Assembly (NCBI RefSeq): GCF_020819555.1
Contig: NZ_JAJHJB010000026.1
Location: 1-64,000, forward strand
Direction of reading: 5' to 3'
Length of the DNA: 64,000 nucleotides
From: Pelosinus baikalensis
Lineage (GTDB): Bacteria; Bacillota; Negativicutes; DSM-13327
Part shown: piece after piece, positions 1 to 9,197 of the stretch
Layout: every line of letters starts with the position of its first letter
Position numbering within the stretch: position 1 is the stretch's first letter
Made by a program: the position numbers and the translations under genes
The notes under the pieces: generated by a model
Told to the model about the DNA's origin: nothing
What the model saw: the letters and a program-made list of their open reading frames with translations, nothing else
The model's database searches: none

Positions 1-26
1 TTCAAATCTTCTAGGGGGCTAAAAAG

Positions 27-124
27 GAACCACAAAGACGCAAAGGACACAAAGGATTCTATTTATAATTTATTTTGTGTACTCCTTTGTATGCCGCAGC
101 AGCGGCATTGCGCCTTTGTGGTTC
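27..124. repeat. Dispersed palindromic repeat, full copy A
   Basis: This is a full-length copy of the window's intergenic repeat. The left arm GAACCACAAAGACGCAA is the near reverse complement of the right arm TTGCGCCTTTGTGGTTC. Inside lie ACACAAAGG and CTTTGT segments and a small hairpin TGCCGC(AGCA)GCGGCA. The right flank (about 121-160, running to ACAAAACTT) is also shared with the copy at 29627. It lies downstream of the LytR-type gene, beyond that gene's terminator. Confidence 0.9.
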
Positions 125-172
125 ATAGCATCTTATATCTTTTCGCCTACAAAACTTGCACATTCTGATACT

Positions 173-222
173 CAAAAAAAATATCTGACAAAAGAGGCTG
201 CCAACAGCCCCTGATGTCAGAT
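173..222 (-). terminator. Rho-independent terminator of the lytS-lytR operon
   Basis: On the minus strand ATCTGACA (222-215) pairs with TGTCAGAT (190-183), with an inner GGCTG/CAGCC helix, followed by a run of eight T. It lies 16 bases after the stop codon of the response regulator gene. Confidence 0.85.
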
Positions 223-238
223 GACGAGTAATATTCTA

Positions 239-991
239 TTATTTTAATCCTAATATATCTTTGATCTCTCTAACTCGACTTTTGCTAATTGGTATTTCAA
301 CATCGCCTTCAACTTTTAACCAGTAGGTTCCCTTAAACCAAGGCACTACCTCTTTTACCTTATCCATGTTTACAATATAACTCTTATGCACACGCACCAA
401 ATTAGTCTGGGCCAAACGTTCCTCTAATTCCGTTAAAGTACTTGTATAACTAAATTCACCATAAATTGTAACTACTGTAACAATACCTTTTTGGGTATAC
501 ACATAAATCAAGTCATTGTAATGCACCATAATAATCTTACCATTTCTTTCCAGAGGAAGCTTTTGCACAACAATTTTGGATTTATTTAACGCCGCATCCA
601 CGCGGCCAACCGCGGCCCGCCATTCATCACTATGATAATTTTTCAGGCGCTGGATTGTCATATGTACACGTTCTCTTTCAAAAGGCTTTAAAAGATAATC
701 TACTGCGCCAACTGTAAAAGCCTGGACAGCATATTCATCATAGGCAGTGGCAAATACCAGTAAGGTTTCCGGAACAATAGTACGAAGTATAGCTGCAGTT
801 TCTAAACCATTCATACCCCGCATTTGTACATCCATAAAAATAACATTCGCCTTTAATTGAGCTGCTAATCCAATCGCTGCGGCCCCACTATCCGCTTCGC
901 CCACAATTTCCACTTCATTTTCCAAGGACAATAAATACTTTAGCTCATCGCGAGCCGGACTCTCATCATCTACGATCAAAATGCTAAGCAC
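239..991 (-). CDS. lytR: LytTR-family response regulator (LytR/LytT-like)
   Basis: Cytoplasmic response regulator of 250 residues. The N-terminal receiver domain has the acidic pair in IVDDE and the phosphoacceptor Asp at about residue 54 (MDVQM). The C-terminal half (about 150-250) is a LytTR DNA-binding domain, recognisable by IYVYTQKG, LVRVHKSYIVN and the terminal SKSRV stretch. I start it at GTG 991, not at the upstream in-frame ATG at 1015, because AGGGGGA stands about six bases before the GTG. The GTG overlaps the lytS stop codon by eight bases, so the two are translationally coupled. LytR proteins of this family activate lrgAB or pyruvate-transporter operons; lrgAB lies about 20 kb away in this window. 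Family assignment is firm, the target is inferred. Confidence 0.92.
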   Translation of the reverse strand: MLSILIVDDESPARDELKYLLSLENEVEIVGEADSGAAAIGLAAQLKANVIFMDVQMRGMNGLETAAILRTIVPETLLVFATAYDEYAVQAFTVGAVDYLLKPFERERVHMTIQRLKNYHSDEWRAAVGRVDAALNKSKIVVQKLPLERNGKIIMVHYNDLIYVYTQKGIVTVVTIYGEFSYTSTLTELEERLAQTNLVRVHKSYIVNMDKVKEVVPWFKGTYWLKVEGDVEIPISKSRVREIKDILGLK

Positions 992-2690
992 ATTCTTCCC
1001 CCTCATCATACACACGCTTTGGAATACGCAAGGTTACTGTAGTTCCACTGCCTGGGGCACTCAAAAGGGACAATCCATATCCTATGCCATATTGTCCTCG
1101 TAAACGTTCATGAACATTGGATAGACCAATGCATTCTGGAGCAGGCGCCGCCAAAGGACACCGCCCTTTGACATCCATGCCGACACCATCATCACGAATC
1201 GTAATCACAATATCCTGACCATCTTCCTTGGCGCTAATTATAATGCAGCCACCATTTTCCTTGGGTTGCAGCCCATGCTTTATCGCATTTTCTACTAAAG
1301 GCTGTATGGTTAAGGTAGGAATCAAATATTTTTCTACTTCTTGAGATATCATCTCTTGAATTACTAGCTTCTCGCCATGTCTAGCTTGCTCAATGGTTAA
1401 ATAAGCACGTACTTGGGATAGTTCCTCTTTGAGGGTAATATTACGCCCCGTTTTATGTAAGGTATGCCGAAACATAGCTCCTAACTTTAACAAAAGCTCT
1501 CTTGCTAAATCAGGTTTTGTACGTACCAAAGAAGTAATCGTGTTAAGGGTGTTGAATAAGAAATGAGGATTGATTTGTGCATAAAGCGCTTTAAGCTCTG
1601 CTCTAGAAACTAATTTCGCCTGACGATCAATTTCTGTTAATTCTAATTGTGTGGAAAATAAATGGGCGATACCAGAAGCAAAAACTCTGTCTCCATGTCC
1701 TACGGCATTTGCCCTTGTATAATATAACTTCAACGTGCCTATAATGCGATTTGCACGTTTTAAAGGCACGATAATGGCACTGGCCAATTTGCAATTTTTG
1801 CAAGAACAGCCAATCTCTAAAGCATTTTGTGCGATATACATCTCTCCCTTAGAAAGCACTTGATTGGTAGCAAGGGTTAATCCTAAAGTATCTGCAGAAT
1901 GGTGTGTTGACTCCACGCCTACAAAAGCCAACACCTGCTCCGTATCCGTAATGGCAACTGCCTCATAGCTTCCTGCATTAAAAATAATTTGAGCTGTTGC
2001 CTGAGCAGAGCTGCGATCTAAGCCATGTCGCAGATACGGCAAGGTCTTGGTTGCAATATCAAGAGCTTTATGAGACTGTTCAGCCCCAACCTGTTCTTGG
2101 GTATACATCGCCGTCTTAATAATTAGCATAAAAATAGCAACGCCTAAGGAATTGACCAGAATCATCGGCATTCCAATCGCATCTACCAAATTCCTAGCCA
2201 TATCATAGGGATGAGCCGTAAGCAAAATAATAATCATCTGCATGACTTCCCCTGCAACACCGGCAACAAAAGCGATCCACCAAGGAATGAGCTTCTCGTG
2301 ATAATAACGGTGGATTAGACCTGCCAGTAATCCTTCACAAATACTAGAGATTCCACAAGAAAATGATGTAAAACCACCTAATAAATAGCGATGCCCGCCA
2401 GCTATAATTCCAGCGGCTGTCCCCATAATAGGACCGCCAATCAGCCCAGCAGCCATTACACCAATAACCCTGGAATTTGCTAATGCATCGCCGACGGGAA
2501 TACCAGCATAGGTCCCTAAAATACCAATAAAACCGAAAATAATAGTGATCGCAGCTTTTTCACTAAAATTACCTTGTCGATAAATCATTCGCCGAAATAC
2601 TGAAAATTGAGACAATAGAAAAGCCAGCGTAGCAGCCACACTCATTCGTTCAATCATTTCCCATAATAAAAAGTCAGTCAAAACCCTCAC
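984..2690 (-). CDS. lytS: LytS-like sensor histidine kinase (5TM-LYT, GAF, HisKA/HATPase)
   Basis: Membrane sensor kinase of 568 residues paired with the response regulator that follows it. Residues about 1-195 form a multi-helix 5TM-LYT module containing the Gly-rich RVIGVMAAGLIGGPIMG stretch. Residues about 215-350 look like a GAF domain with a Cys-rich GCSCKNCK motif near 294-301. The LytS-type phosphoacceptor lies in QINPHFLFNTLNT (His 376). The ATPase shows an N box (VENAIKHG) and a G box (DDGVGM). LytS homologues in Staphylococcus and Bacillus respond to membrane potential or pyruvate; which signal applies here cannot be read from sequence. The Cys cluster could be a redox or metal site, but similar motifs are common in this family. 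Confidence 0.92.
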   Translation of the reverse strand: MRVLTDFLLWEMIERMSVAATLAFLLSQFSVFRRMIYRQGNFSEKAAITIIFGFIGILGTYAGIPVGDALANSRVIGVMAAGLIGGPIMGTAAGIIAGGHRYLLGGFTSFSCGISSICEGLLAGLIHRYYHEKLIPWWIAFVAGVAGEVMQMIIILLTAHPYDMARNLVDAIGMPMILVNSLGVAIFMLIIKTAMYTQEQVGAEQSHKALDIATKTLPYLRHGLDRSSAQATAQIIFNAGSYEAVAITDTEQVLAFVGVESTHHSADTLGLTLATNQVLSKGEMYIAQNALEIGCSCKNCKLASAIIVPLKRANRIIGTLKLYYTRANAVGHGDRVFASGIAHLFSTQLELTEIDRQAKLVSRAELKALYAQINPHFLFNTLNTITSLVRTKPDLARELLLKLGAMFRHTLHKTGRNITLKEELSQVRAYLTIEQARHGEKLVIQEMISQEVEKYLIPTLTIQPLVENAIKHGLQPKENGGCIIISAKEDGQDIVITIRDDGVGMDVKGRCPLAAPAPECIGLSNVHERLRGQYGIGYGLSLLSAPGSGTTVTLRIPKRVYDEGEECA

Positions 2691-2987
2691 CTCATATAGT
2701 GCCGATTTTTATATCTCTCCAACGTACATAAGGTATGATCCTTTAAATACTCTTGATTAAAGAATAACATGTTTAAATATAGCAAGCAACTACAACATGG
2801 TTCGATTATCCGCCATAGCATTGCTGCTTTAGTCTATACTTATTATCTAGATCTTTATTGTAACAAGGTCTAATTCCCCAGATTAATAGGACTATAGTAC
2901 CTTATTCCTTCCTAAAAAATCCATTACAATAATATATACAATACTACAAAATATTACAGAAACGTTTTTATACTGGGAGTTGTTGTC

Positions 2988-4010
2988 ATGATCATTGACT
3001 ATGCTGAACCTGGAATGATATTAGGGCAGGACGTTATAGACGAGTATGGAAAACTTTTACTTGAACAAGGAATTACACTAACAGAAAGTTATATTAAGCG
3101 CTTAAAAAAATTTGGTATTAATACCATTCGCATCTTTGACCAAGAAGCAACGCTGCTCAAACAACAGCAAGTAATTCCCTCTGAATTGCGCACCGAGCTG
3201 TCCCTTTGTTTCCAGGCCTTGTCTTCGCTACAAACCAGCTTTTTGGCAAATGAAAAGCTTACTTTTTTATATTTGGAGCAAATTGGTAACCTTATCAATA
3301 ACATTATCGATCAAGCATCACAACAAGCAACCACAATGATTAATACACAAATTTATTATCCCAATCAGCAAGAACTCGTTCATTCCATCAATGTCTGTTT
3401 ACTTTCATTAATAACAGGCTTTCAGTTGAATATGTCCAAGGATGACCTTTATGAACTAGCCTTAGGGGCCTTATTACATGACATTGGAAAAGCGACTCTT
3501 CCTCGTATCAATGGTTTGTTATTTGATAGTGCCAAATTGCACACATTATATGGACGCAATTTACTGTTGCGTAACAAATTATCACCGAAAATTGCACGAA
3601 TTGTGGCCGAACACCACGAAGCTTTAGATGGATCGGGACTGCCCTTAGGTCTCACTAATAATAAAATTCATTTGTTTTCAAAGATTGTAGCCATTGCTAA
3701 TTTTTTTGATAAAGCGATCACAAAAGCCACTATTGAAAACACTTCTCAATTGGAGGTAATTGAAGGAATGTTAGCAAAAAGCAATACAATTTTTGATGTG
3801 CATCTTCTTACGATATTCATCCATACGATACCAATCTATCCTGTTGGCAGTTTAGTTCTATTAAATACGAAGCAAGTGGCCCACGTGACGAAAAATCATC
3901 AAAGCCACCTGCTGCGCCCTGAAATTAAACTCAATACAAAACTAGGCAAAGTGGTTGTCAACCTACGGCAAGAACCCAACCTGGCTATCAGCAAAGTAAT
4001 TGAATACTAG
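2988..4010 (+). CDS. HD-GYP domain protein, probable c-di-GMP phosphodiesterase
   Basis: Protein of 340 residues. The first 55 residues resemble the short N-terminal module often found before HD-GYP domains (PGMILGQDVIDEYGKLLLEQG). The HD domain has the first His in LVHSIN (about 132), the HD pair in LLHDIGKA (164-165) and HHE (209-211). The signature GYP triplet is changed to GLP in DGSGLP (215-219). HD-GYP enzymes hydrolyse cyclic di-GMP to pGpG or GMP; metal ligands are largely retained, so activity is plausible despite the variant triplet. The start has GGGAG eight bases upstream. It is divergent from lytS across about 300 bases in which I see no strong promoter or structured RNA. No membrane segment is evident. 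Confidence 0.85.
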   Translation: MIIDYAEPGMILGQDVIDEYGKLLLEQGITLTESYIKRLKKFGINTIRIFDQEATLLKQQQVIPSELRTELSLCFQALSSLQTSFLANEKLTFLYLEQIGNLINNIIDQASQQATTMINTQIYYPNQQELVHSINVCLLSLITGFQLNMSKDDLYELALGALLHDIGKATLPRINGLLFDSAKLHTLYGRNLLLRNKLSPKIARIVAEHHEALDGSGLPLGLTNNKIHLFSKIVAIANFFDKAITKATIENTSQLEVIEGMLAKSNTIFDVHLLTIFIHTIPIYPVGSLVLLNTKQVAHVTKNHQSHLLRPEIKLNTKLGKVVVNLRQEPNLAISKVIEY

Positions 4011-4062
4011 TACACTGCATAAGAAAATACTAATGCATTCTGTAAATCATATAAAGCGAATC

Positions 4063-4126
4063 GAACCACAAAGACGCAAAGGACACAAAGGGATGCCGCA
4101 TCAGCGGCATTGTGTCTTTGTGGCTC
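4063..4126. repeat. Dispersed palindromic repeat, compact copy B
   Basis: Compact 64-base copy without the AT-rich spacer of about 30 bases found in the long copies. The left arm GAACCACAAAGACGCAA and right arm TTGTGTCTTTGTGGCTC pair, with TGCCGC(ATCA)GCGGCA between them. It lies between the HD-GYP gene and tex. Confidence 0.9.
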
Positions 4127-4240
4127 AAAAAATGTCAGCTTTTCCACCTCTAAAACGTATACTCTTCCTCTATATATTATATTTTTAAAATTTTTTATGG
4201 TATAATAAAAACCATCTAAAAATCATAAAGTTGGTGCAAT

Positions 4241-6427
4241 ATGTTATATACTGATATTCCTATCGTAATCGCCAGGGAGCTTACTATCAAAGTTCCTCAG
4301 GTAATTGCTACTATTAATTTATTAGACGAAGGCAATACTGTTCCTTTTATCGCTCGCTATCGCAAAGAAGCGACTGGAGAACTGGATGAAGAGCAGCTTC
4401 GCACTACAGAAGAACGCCTGCAATATTTGCGCAATCTGGTAAAACGACAAGAAGACATCCTTGCTAATATTGAAGAACAAGGCAAGTTGACACCCGAATT
4501 AAGTGCGGCCATTATTGCCGCTACCAAACTGCAAGAGTTAGAAGACTTATATCTGCCCTTTAAGCAAAAGAAACGTACTCGTGCCCAAGTTGCCCGGGAA
4601 AAAGGACTAGAACCTTTAGCCGACATTATTTTGTCTCAACAACTGACAACGGGTACACCTCTTACAGTTGCAGCAGACTTTATATCCCCTGAAAATAAAG
4701 TGGATACTGCTGAAGATGCCTTAGCAGGGGCTCTTGATATTATTGCTGAAACAATCAGCGAAACAGCCGAAATTAGGGCCAACATGAGAAAACAGCTATG
4801 GAGAACAGCCGAAATTCGTACAGAGCTGGCAGTAGCAGAGGAACTAGGTAAAGAAGTTCTTACTTATAAAGAATATAAAGAACCCGTTAACCGTATCCCC
4901 TCTCACCGTATTTTAGCAGTCAATCGGGGAGAAGATAAAAAACTACTCAAAGTAACCCTAGAAGCTCCACATGATACCAATATAGAATTAATCAACCGTC
5001 AAATCAATAAAGGGACTTCTATTTTCAGCGAATGCATCTTATTAGCAGTCACTGATGGTTATAAACGGTTATTATTTCCTGCTCTTGATCGGGAAATTCG
5101 CTCTCTTTTAACAGAGAATGCAGAAAAGCAGGCAATCCGTGTCTTTAGCCTTAACCTGCGCCAATTACTTCTCCAGCCGCCTTTTGCTGGACATACCGTC
5201 ATGGGACTTGATCCAGGTTATCGCACAGGCTGTAAAATGACCGTAGTTAGCCCTACAGGCTCTGTCCTCACCACAAATGTCCTTTATGTGACCATGGGAG
5301 AGGGGCAAAAAGAAAAATCAGCACAAATTGCTCTAGAGGCTATAAAACAATATGGTGTAACACTCATTGCAATTGGCAACGGTACAGCTTCCTATGAAAC
5401 GGAAGAATTTACTGCTGGGCTGATTAACACCCACCAACTGCCAGTAAATTACCTAATTACCAATGAAGCGGGTGCTTCTATCTATTCTGCTTCTAAACTG
5501 GCAAAAGACGAATTGCCTGATTTGGATGTCACCTTGCGAGGTGCCGTGTCCATTGCACGACGAGTACAAGACCCTTTAGCTGAATTAGTGAAAATTGATC
5601 CTAAGTCAATTGGCGTTGGTCAATATCAACATGACGTAAACCAGAAAGAACTGGGTGCAACCCTCTCTAACGTAATCGAATCTGCTGTAAATCATGTTGG
5701 TGTCGAGTTAAATACCGCCTCCATTGAACTACTAAAACATGTATCGGGCATTAATGCTACCGTAGCCAAAAATATCGTAGCTTATCGAGAAGAAAACGGC
5801 ACTTTTAAAAGTCGAGCTCAACTACTTAAAGTTGCCCGTCTAGGACAATCCACCTTTATCCAATGCGCTGGTTTCCTGCGTATTCAAGATGGAGAAACGC
5901 CTTTAGATAATACTCCTGTTCATCCGGAATCTTATAAGTTAGCAGCAGCTATTTTAGCCAAACTTGGTTTCTCACCAAAAGATTTAAAAGATAAAACCAC
6001 TCTGCAAACCATTCAAGAAGAAGCACTAAAAGCAAACGCTGCTACTTTGGCAGCCGAGCTGGAAGCAGGTGAACCTACCGTTCGTGATATTTTGGCAGCA
6101 CTAGCCAAACCCGGTCGTGATCCTAGAGAAGACATGCCAGCTCCCATGACCCGCAAAAATATTGTTAAATTATCAGAACTAACTGCTGGAACGATTGTAA
6201 AAGGCACTGTGCATAATGTAACTGATTTTGGCGTCTTTGTAGATATTGGCATTAAGACCAATGGTCTCATCCATCGCTCAGAACTGAGTTATAAACCCTT
6301 TCGCCATCCACTAGATGTTATTTCAGTGGGAGATATTGTCGATGTTATGATCTTAAACGTAGACGAAAATCGGAATCGCATTGGCCTGAGTCTAAAACAG
6401 GTGGCAGCAGCTGGAGATAAGAAATAG
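4241..6427 (+). CDS. tex: Tex-family RNA-binding transcription accessory protein
   Basis: Tex proteins are cytoplasmic nucleic-acid-binding proteins that associate with transcription complexes. At 728 residues this one has the usual length. The N-terminal HTH-like region contains the hallmark VPFIARYRKEATGELDEEQLR start. A YqgF/RNase H-like domain begins near residue 322 (GLDPGYRTGCKM). Helix-hairpin-helix motifs follow near 503 (GINATVAKNIVAYRE). A C-terminal S1 domain spans about 650-725 (GTVHNVTDFGVFVDIG). The Shine-Dalgarno before ATG 4241 is weak (GTTGGTG). The gene is monocistronic: a palindromic repeat lies upstream and a terminator follows it. Confidence 0.97.
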   Translation: MLYTDIPIVIARELTIKVPQVIATINLLDEGNTVPFIARYRKEATGELDEEQLRTTEERLQYLRNLVKRQEDILANIEEQGKLTPELSAAIIAATKLQELEDLYLPFKQKKRTRAQVAREKGLEPLADIILSQQLTTGTPLTVAADFISPENKVDTAEDALAGALDIIAETISETAEIRANMRKQLWRTAEIRTELAVAEELGKEVLTYKEYKEPVNRIPSHRILAVNRGEDKKLLKVTLEAPHDTNIELINRQINKGTSIFSECILLAVTDGYKRLLFPALDREIRSLLTENAEKQAIRVFSLNLRQLLLQPPFAGHTVMGLDPGYRTGCKMTVVSPTGSVLTTNVLYVTMGEGQKEKSAQIALEAIKQYGVTLIAIGNGTASYETEEFTAGLINTHQLPVNYLITNEAGASIYSASKLAKDELPDLDVTLRGAVSIARRVQDPLAELVKIDPKSIGVGQYQHDVNQKELGATLSNVIESAVNHVGVELNTASIELLKHVSGINATVAKNIVAYREENGTFKSRAQLLKVARLGQSTFIQCAGFLRIQDGETPLDNTPVHPESYKLAAAILAKLGFSPKDLKDKTTLQTIQEEALKANAATLAAELEAGEPTVRDILAALAKPGRDPREDMPAPMTRKNIVKLSELTAGTIVKGTVHNVTDFGVFVDIGIKTNGLIHRSELSYKPFRHPLDVISVGDIVDVMILNVDENRNRIGLSLKQVAAAGDKK

Positions 6428-6470
6428 ATGATAAGCTACAAATAAGAAAAGAAGTTTATTCTCCTTGTAC

Positions 6471-6515
6471 AAAATGGCACAGGAATCTTTCGATTAACCT
6501 GTGCTATTTTCTATT
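6471..6515. terminator. Bidirectional terminator between tex and the MocR gene
   Basis: GCACAGG (6477-6483) pairs with CCTGTGC (6498-6504), flanked by AAAAT on the left and TATTTTCTATTTT on the right. It serves the convergent tex and MocR genes. Confidence 0.75.
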
Positions 6516-6557
6516 TTAAGTTGTTTGCAGCATCATTTCGTACTTTAAGCGTGTTCA

Positions 6558-7958
6558 TCATAGTAAACTGGGAATGCTGTTTTTCATTATAAAATCATAC
6601 AAACGCAGAACACTTTGGTGAATTTCATCAACATGTAAATGCCCATATCCTAACATCAGTTTATCGGAATGATTTCCTTTTCTAATGCAATAGTGTTCTA
6701 TAGGATACACACGAATCCCAAAAGCTTGGCTTTTTGCAATAAATCCTTCATCAAAACAGACTCCTGGAATTTGCAGGACGAGATGCAGTCCCGAAGCATC
6801 ACCGAGCAAACAGACTTCTTTCCCAAAACACTGCAAAATAGATTTTAAAAATAGTTGACGCTTTTCGCCATACAGTTTGCAAATTTTCTGTACATATTTG
6901 TCAAGCTTTCTTTGACTTAAAAATTCTGTCAATGCAGCTTGTTCAATAATTGGATTTTGCACATCAAAATACTTCCGCAAATGAAGCCATTGGGCATGAA
7001 GCTGAGGCGGCAGCACCACGAAGCCAACTCTCAGTGCCGGATACATGGTTTTGCTGAAGGTGCCCGCATAGAGAACCGATTCACAGCCCATAGAATAAAG
7101 TGGAGTTATCGGCGCGCCTCCATACCGGAATTCGCTGTCATAATCATCTTCGATAATATAAAAATTCTGCTTCCGTGCCAGGCGAATGAGTTCTGCCCTG
7201 CGTTCTGCGGGAAGAATTCCTCCAAGAGGGAATTGATGTGAGGGGGTAACATACACTGTCGAGAAATTCTGATTCTCTAGTTGTTCCGTTCTAATGCCAT
7301 TTTCATCTACAGGAATACCTAAAAAGGGAATTTTTCTGTTTTTCAGAATTTCTATAATTCCCAAATGGCATGGATCTTCCACTGCAAAGGGCAGTCCTTC
7401 TTTTGATAACATTTGAACGAAAAGGTTCAGTGCCTGTGTGGTTCCCGTAGTGATAAAAATGTCTTGGGGTTTTGCCAATATACCCCGCGTACGAAATAAC
7501 CACTGGCTTATTTCTTCCCTCAAGGGTTCATATCCCGCCGTTGTGAAGTATCCTAAATCTTTGTCTTGCAGTTTTTCACAGGATTTATAGAGTAATTGAT
7601 TCCACAGATAACGCGGGAAACAACTTACATCAGGCTGTCCTGTTTTAAAATCCGTGGAGAAAGATGGTTGACTGGTTTCATAAGTAATTGTTTTCGTATG
7701 GTATTTGTCCAGATGCAGTCCCTCTTTCACCTTCGTGGGTGCTCCCTGCCGGCTTACAACAAAACCTTCTGTAATAAGCATATCATAGGCTTCGCAAACT
7801 GTACTTCGTGAAACAGACAAATTCTTGGCAAGACCGCGACTGGAAGGCAAAGCTTCCCCCGCAGTGATTTTACCTTCAAGAATCAGTTTTTTCATGGAAT
7901 AGAAAAGCTGCCGTGATAATGAAATCTCCTTTTCCCTTTTCAATATAATATTCCACAT
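6558..7958 (-). CDS. MocR/PdxR-type GntR regulator with aminotransferase domain
   Basis: Transcription factor of 466 residues fusing an N-terminal GntR winged helix (about 10-75, including GEALPSSRGLAKNLSVSRST) to a class I aminotransferase-fold domain. The pyridoxal phosphate lysine is about residue 303 in TFSKTMYPALRVGF, and the Asp of YIIEDDYDSEFRY precedes it. MocR proteins bind direct repeats next to a divergent target and use PLP or an amino-PLP adduct as ligand. The divergent gene here is an EamA-type exporter, its likely target, with repeated ACTGG half-sites between the two. PdxR is one option, but no pyridoxal synthesis gene is adjacent, so an amino-acid or amine efflux regulator is more likely. 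Confidence 0.9.
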   Translation of the reverse strand: MWNIILKREKEISLSRQLFYSMKKLILEGKITAGEALPSSRGLAKNLSVSRSTVCEAYDMLITEGFVVSRQGAPTKVKEGLHLDKYHTKTITYETSQPSFSTDFKTGQPDVSCFPRYLWNQLLYKSCEKLQDKDLGYFTTAGYEPLREEISQWLFRTRGILAKPQDIFITTGTTQALNLFVQMLSKEGLPFAVEDPCHLGIIEILKNRKIPFLGIPVDENGIRTEQLENQNFSTVYVTPSHQFPLGGILPAERRAELIRLARKQNFYIIEDDYDSEFRYGGAPITPLYSMGCESVLYAGTFSKTMYPALRVGFVVLPPQLHAQWLHLRKYFDVQNPIIEQAALTEFLSQRKLDKYVQKICKLYGEKRQLFLKSILQCFGKEVCLLGDASGLHLVLQIPGVCFDEGFIAKSQAFGIRVYPIEHYCIRKGNHSDKLMLGYGHLHVDEIHQSVLRLYDFIMKNSIPSLL

Positions 7959-7968
7959 ACACTCTCCT

Positions 7969-8032
7969 ACTGGTATGTAATATATTCGCTAAACTGGATA
8001 TTTCGTTATACCAGTCTCTATGATAGTATAAT
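7969..8032 (+). promoter_or_regulatory. Candidate MocR operator and promoter of the EamA exporter
   Basis: Three ACTGG half-sites occupy the divergent gap: ACTGGTAT at 7969-7976, ACTGGATA at 7993-8000 in direct orientation 24 bases on, and the inverted ATACCAGT at 8008-8015. A TATAAT -10 box stands at 8027-8032 with no good -35, and the inverted half-site covers the -35 position. Direct repeats plus one inverted half-site are typical of MocR operators. The assignment is inferred. Confidence 0.65.
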
Positions 8033-8068
8033 AACACAGTAATTTATAGAGGTAAAGGAGCGTGGATT

Positions 8069-8986
8069 GTGGAAAAATTAAAAGGGCGCATCTATTTAGC
8101 CATATCTTTTGTACTTGCAGGAACCTCAGTAATTGCTGCACGGTTTGTGTCTGATTCTCTGGGGACCTTTACGATAACCGCAGCAAGCCTTCTTGCGGCA
8201 CTTATCATATTGCTGCCATTTTACATGTTACGAATCAAGCAAGCGATTCCTAAAATGAGCAAAAATGACTGGATCATGATTTGCCTACAGGCATTTTTCG
8301 GTATTTTTTTATTTAGAGCCTTCCTTTTATTCGGATTGCAAAACACCAGCTCAACAGAAGCTGGCGTTTTGATTGGCGCTGCACCGGTATTGACAAGTAT
8401 ATTAGCACGCACCATGCTGAAAGAGAAATCAAATGCAAAAACCACAGGTGGTATCATCTGTGCTGTTTTGGGAGTTCTACTGCTTCAAGGCGCACAACTT
8501 TCAAACCTTACAGCAGAACATGTATTGGGAAATATACTGGTAGTGTGTGCAGCAGGAAGCGAATCTCTATTCAATATCCTATCGCGTATTCATAGTTTGA
8601 GCGAAATAAGCGGCAATATGGATAAGATAGAGCCAACCGTTCAGTCTCTGCTCGTGTCCGCTGTTGCTTTTCTTTTTTGCATCATTCCTGCAGCATTTGA
8701 ATACCCCGTTTCATCTTTGCTATTACTTGACTTAAAGGGATGGGTATCTATTTTGTGGTATGGTTTAATCGTTACTATGCTATCTTACGTTTTGTGGTAT
8801 GCTGGTATCAAAAGATGTACAGCCCATACCGCTGCTGCTTTTTCTTGCTTGATGCCATTTACTTCTATGCTGTTAGCCTTTTTGATTTTAAAAGAATCCA
8901 TCGAAACAATGCAATGGATCGGAGGATCTCTAGTTATCCTTGGTGTTATATTGCTAGCCGATTCTCAGGCAGCAGAAAAAGGTTAG
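8069..8986 (+). CDS. EamA/DMT-family permease
   Basis: Drug/metabolite transporter superfamily membrane protein of 305 residues with about ten hydrophobic segments arranged as two EamA repeats. Family features include the first-helix run AISFVLAGTSVIAARF, the TSSTEAGVLIGAAPVLTSILA segment of the first repeat, and CTAHTAAAFSCLMPFTSMLLA in the second. It starts with GTG behind AAAGGAG. Members export amino acids, nucleosides or other small molecules; the substrate cannot be read here. Divergence from a PLP-binding MocR regulator suggests an amino acid, amine or vitamin B6-like compound. The gene is followed by a strong bidirectional terminator. Confidence 0.9.
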   Translation: MEKLKGRIYLAISFVLAGTSVIAARFVSDSLGTFTITAASLLAALIILLPFYMLRIKQAIPKMSKNDWIMICLQAFFGIFLFRAFLLFGLQNTSSTEAGVLIGAAPVLTSILARTMLKEKSNAKTTGGIICAVLGVLLLQGAQLSNLTAEHVLGNILVVCAAGSESLFNILSRIHSLSEISGNMDKIEPTVQSLLVSAVAFLFCIIPAAFEYPVSSLLLLDLKGWVSILWYGLIVTMLSYVLWYAGIKRCTAHTAAAFSCLMPFTSMLLAFLILKESIETMQWIGGSLVILGVILLADSQAAEKG

Positions 8987-9014
8987 AAAAGATTGAATTC
9001 TTATTCGAAATAAG

Positions 9015-9064
9015 AAAGACAAATCCACGAATACCTACATAGGTGTCCGTGGATTTGTCTTTTG
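9015..9064. terminator. Strong bidirectional terminator
   Basis: AAAGACAAATCCACG (9015-9029) pairs with CGTGGATTTGTCTTT, with a second small hairpin ACCTACATAGGT in the loop. It separates the convergent EamA gene and the Ser-rich protein gene. Bases 9065-9197 hold nothing else that I recognise. Confidence 0.85.
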
Positions 9065-9197
9065 CTGATAATACTGTCATTCGCTCTGTTGCCTTAATTT
9101 TGGTATTTCTACCTTAGTCAAAGATTTTGGTCTAGCGGTCCAAGGAGAAATGGCAACGGATGATGAGCATTCAAACTAAGAGATGGAAATCACTTTA

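Noticed and set aside
27..124. Possible CRISPR-like repeats because of repeated ACAAAG words
   Set aside because: The units are single dispersed palindromes, not regularly spaced direct repeats with unique spacers, and no cas genes are present.
4000..4188. Short plus-strand open frame over repeat copy B
   Set aside because: It is created by the repeat sequence itself; similar frames occur over copies D and F. No ribosome site or family.
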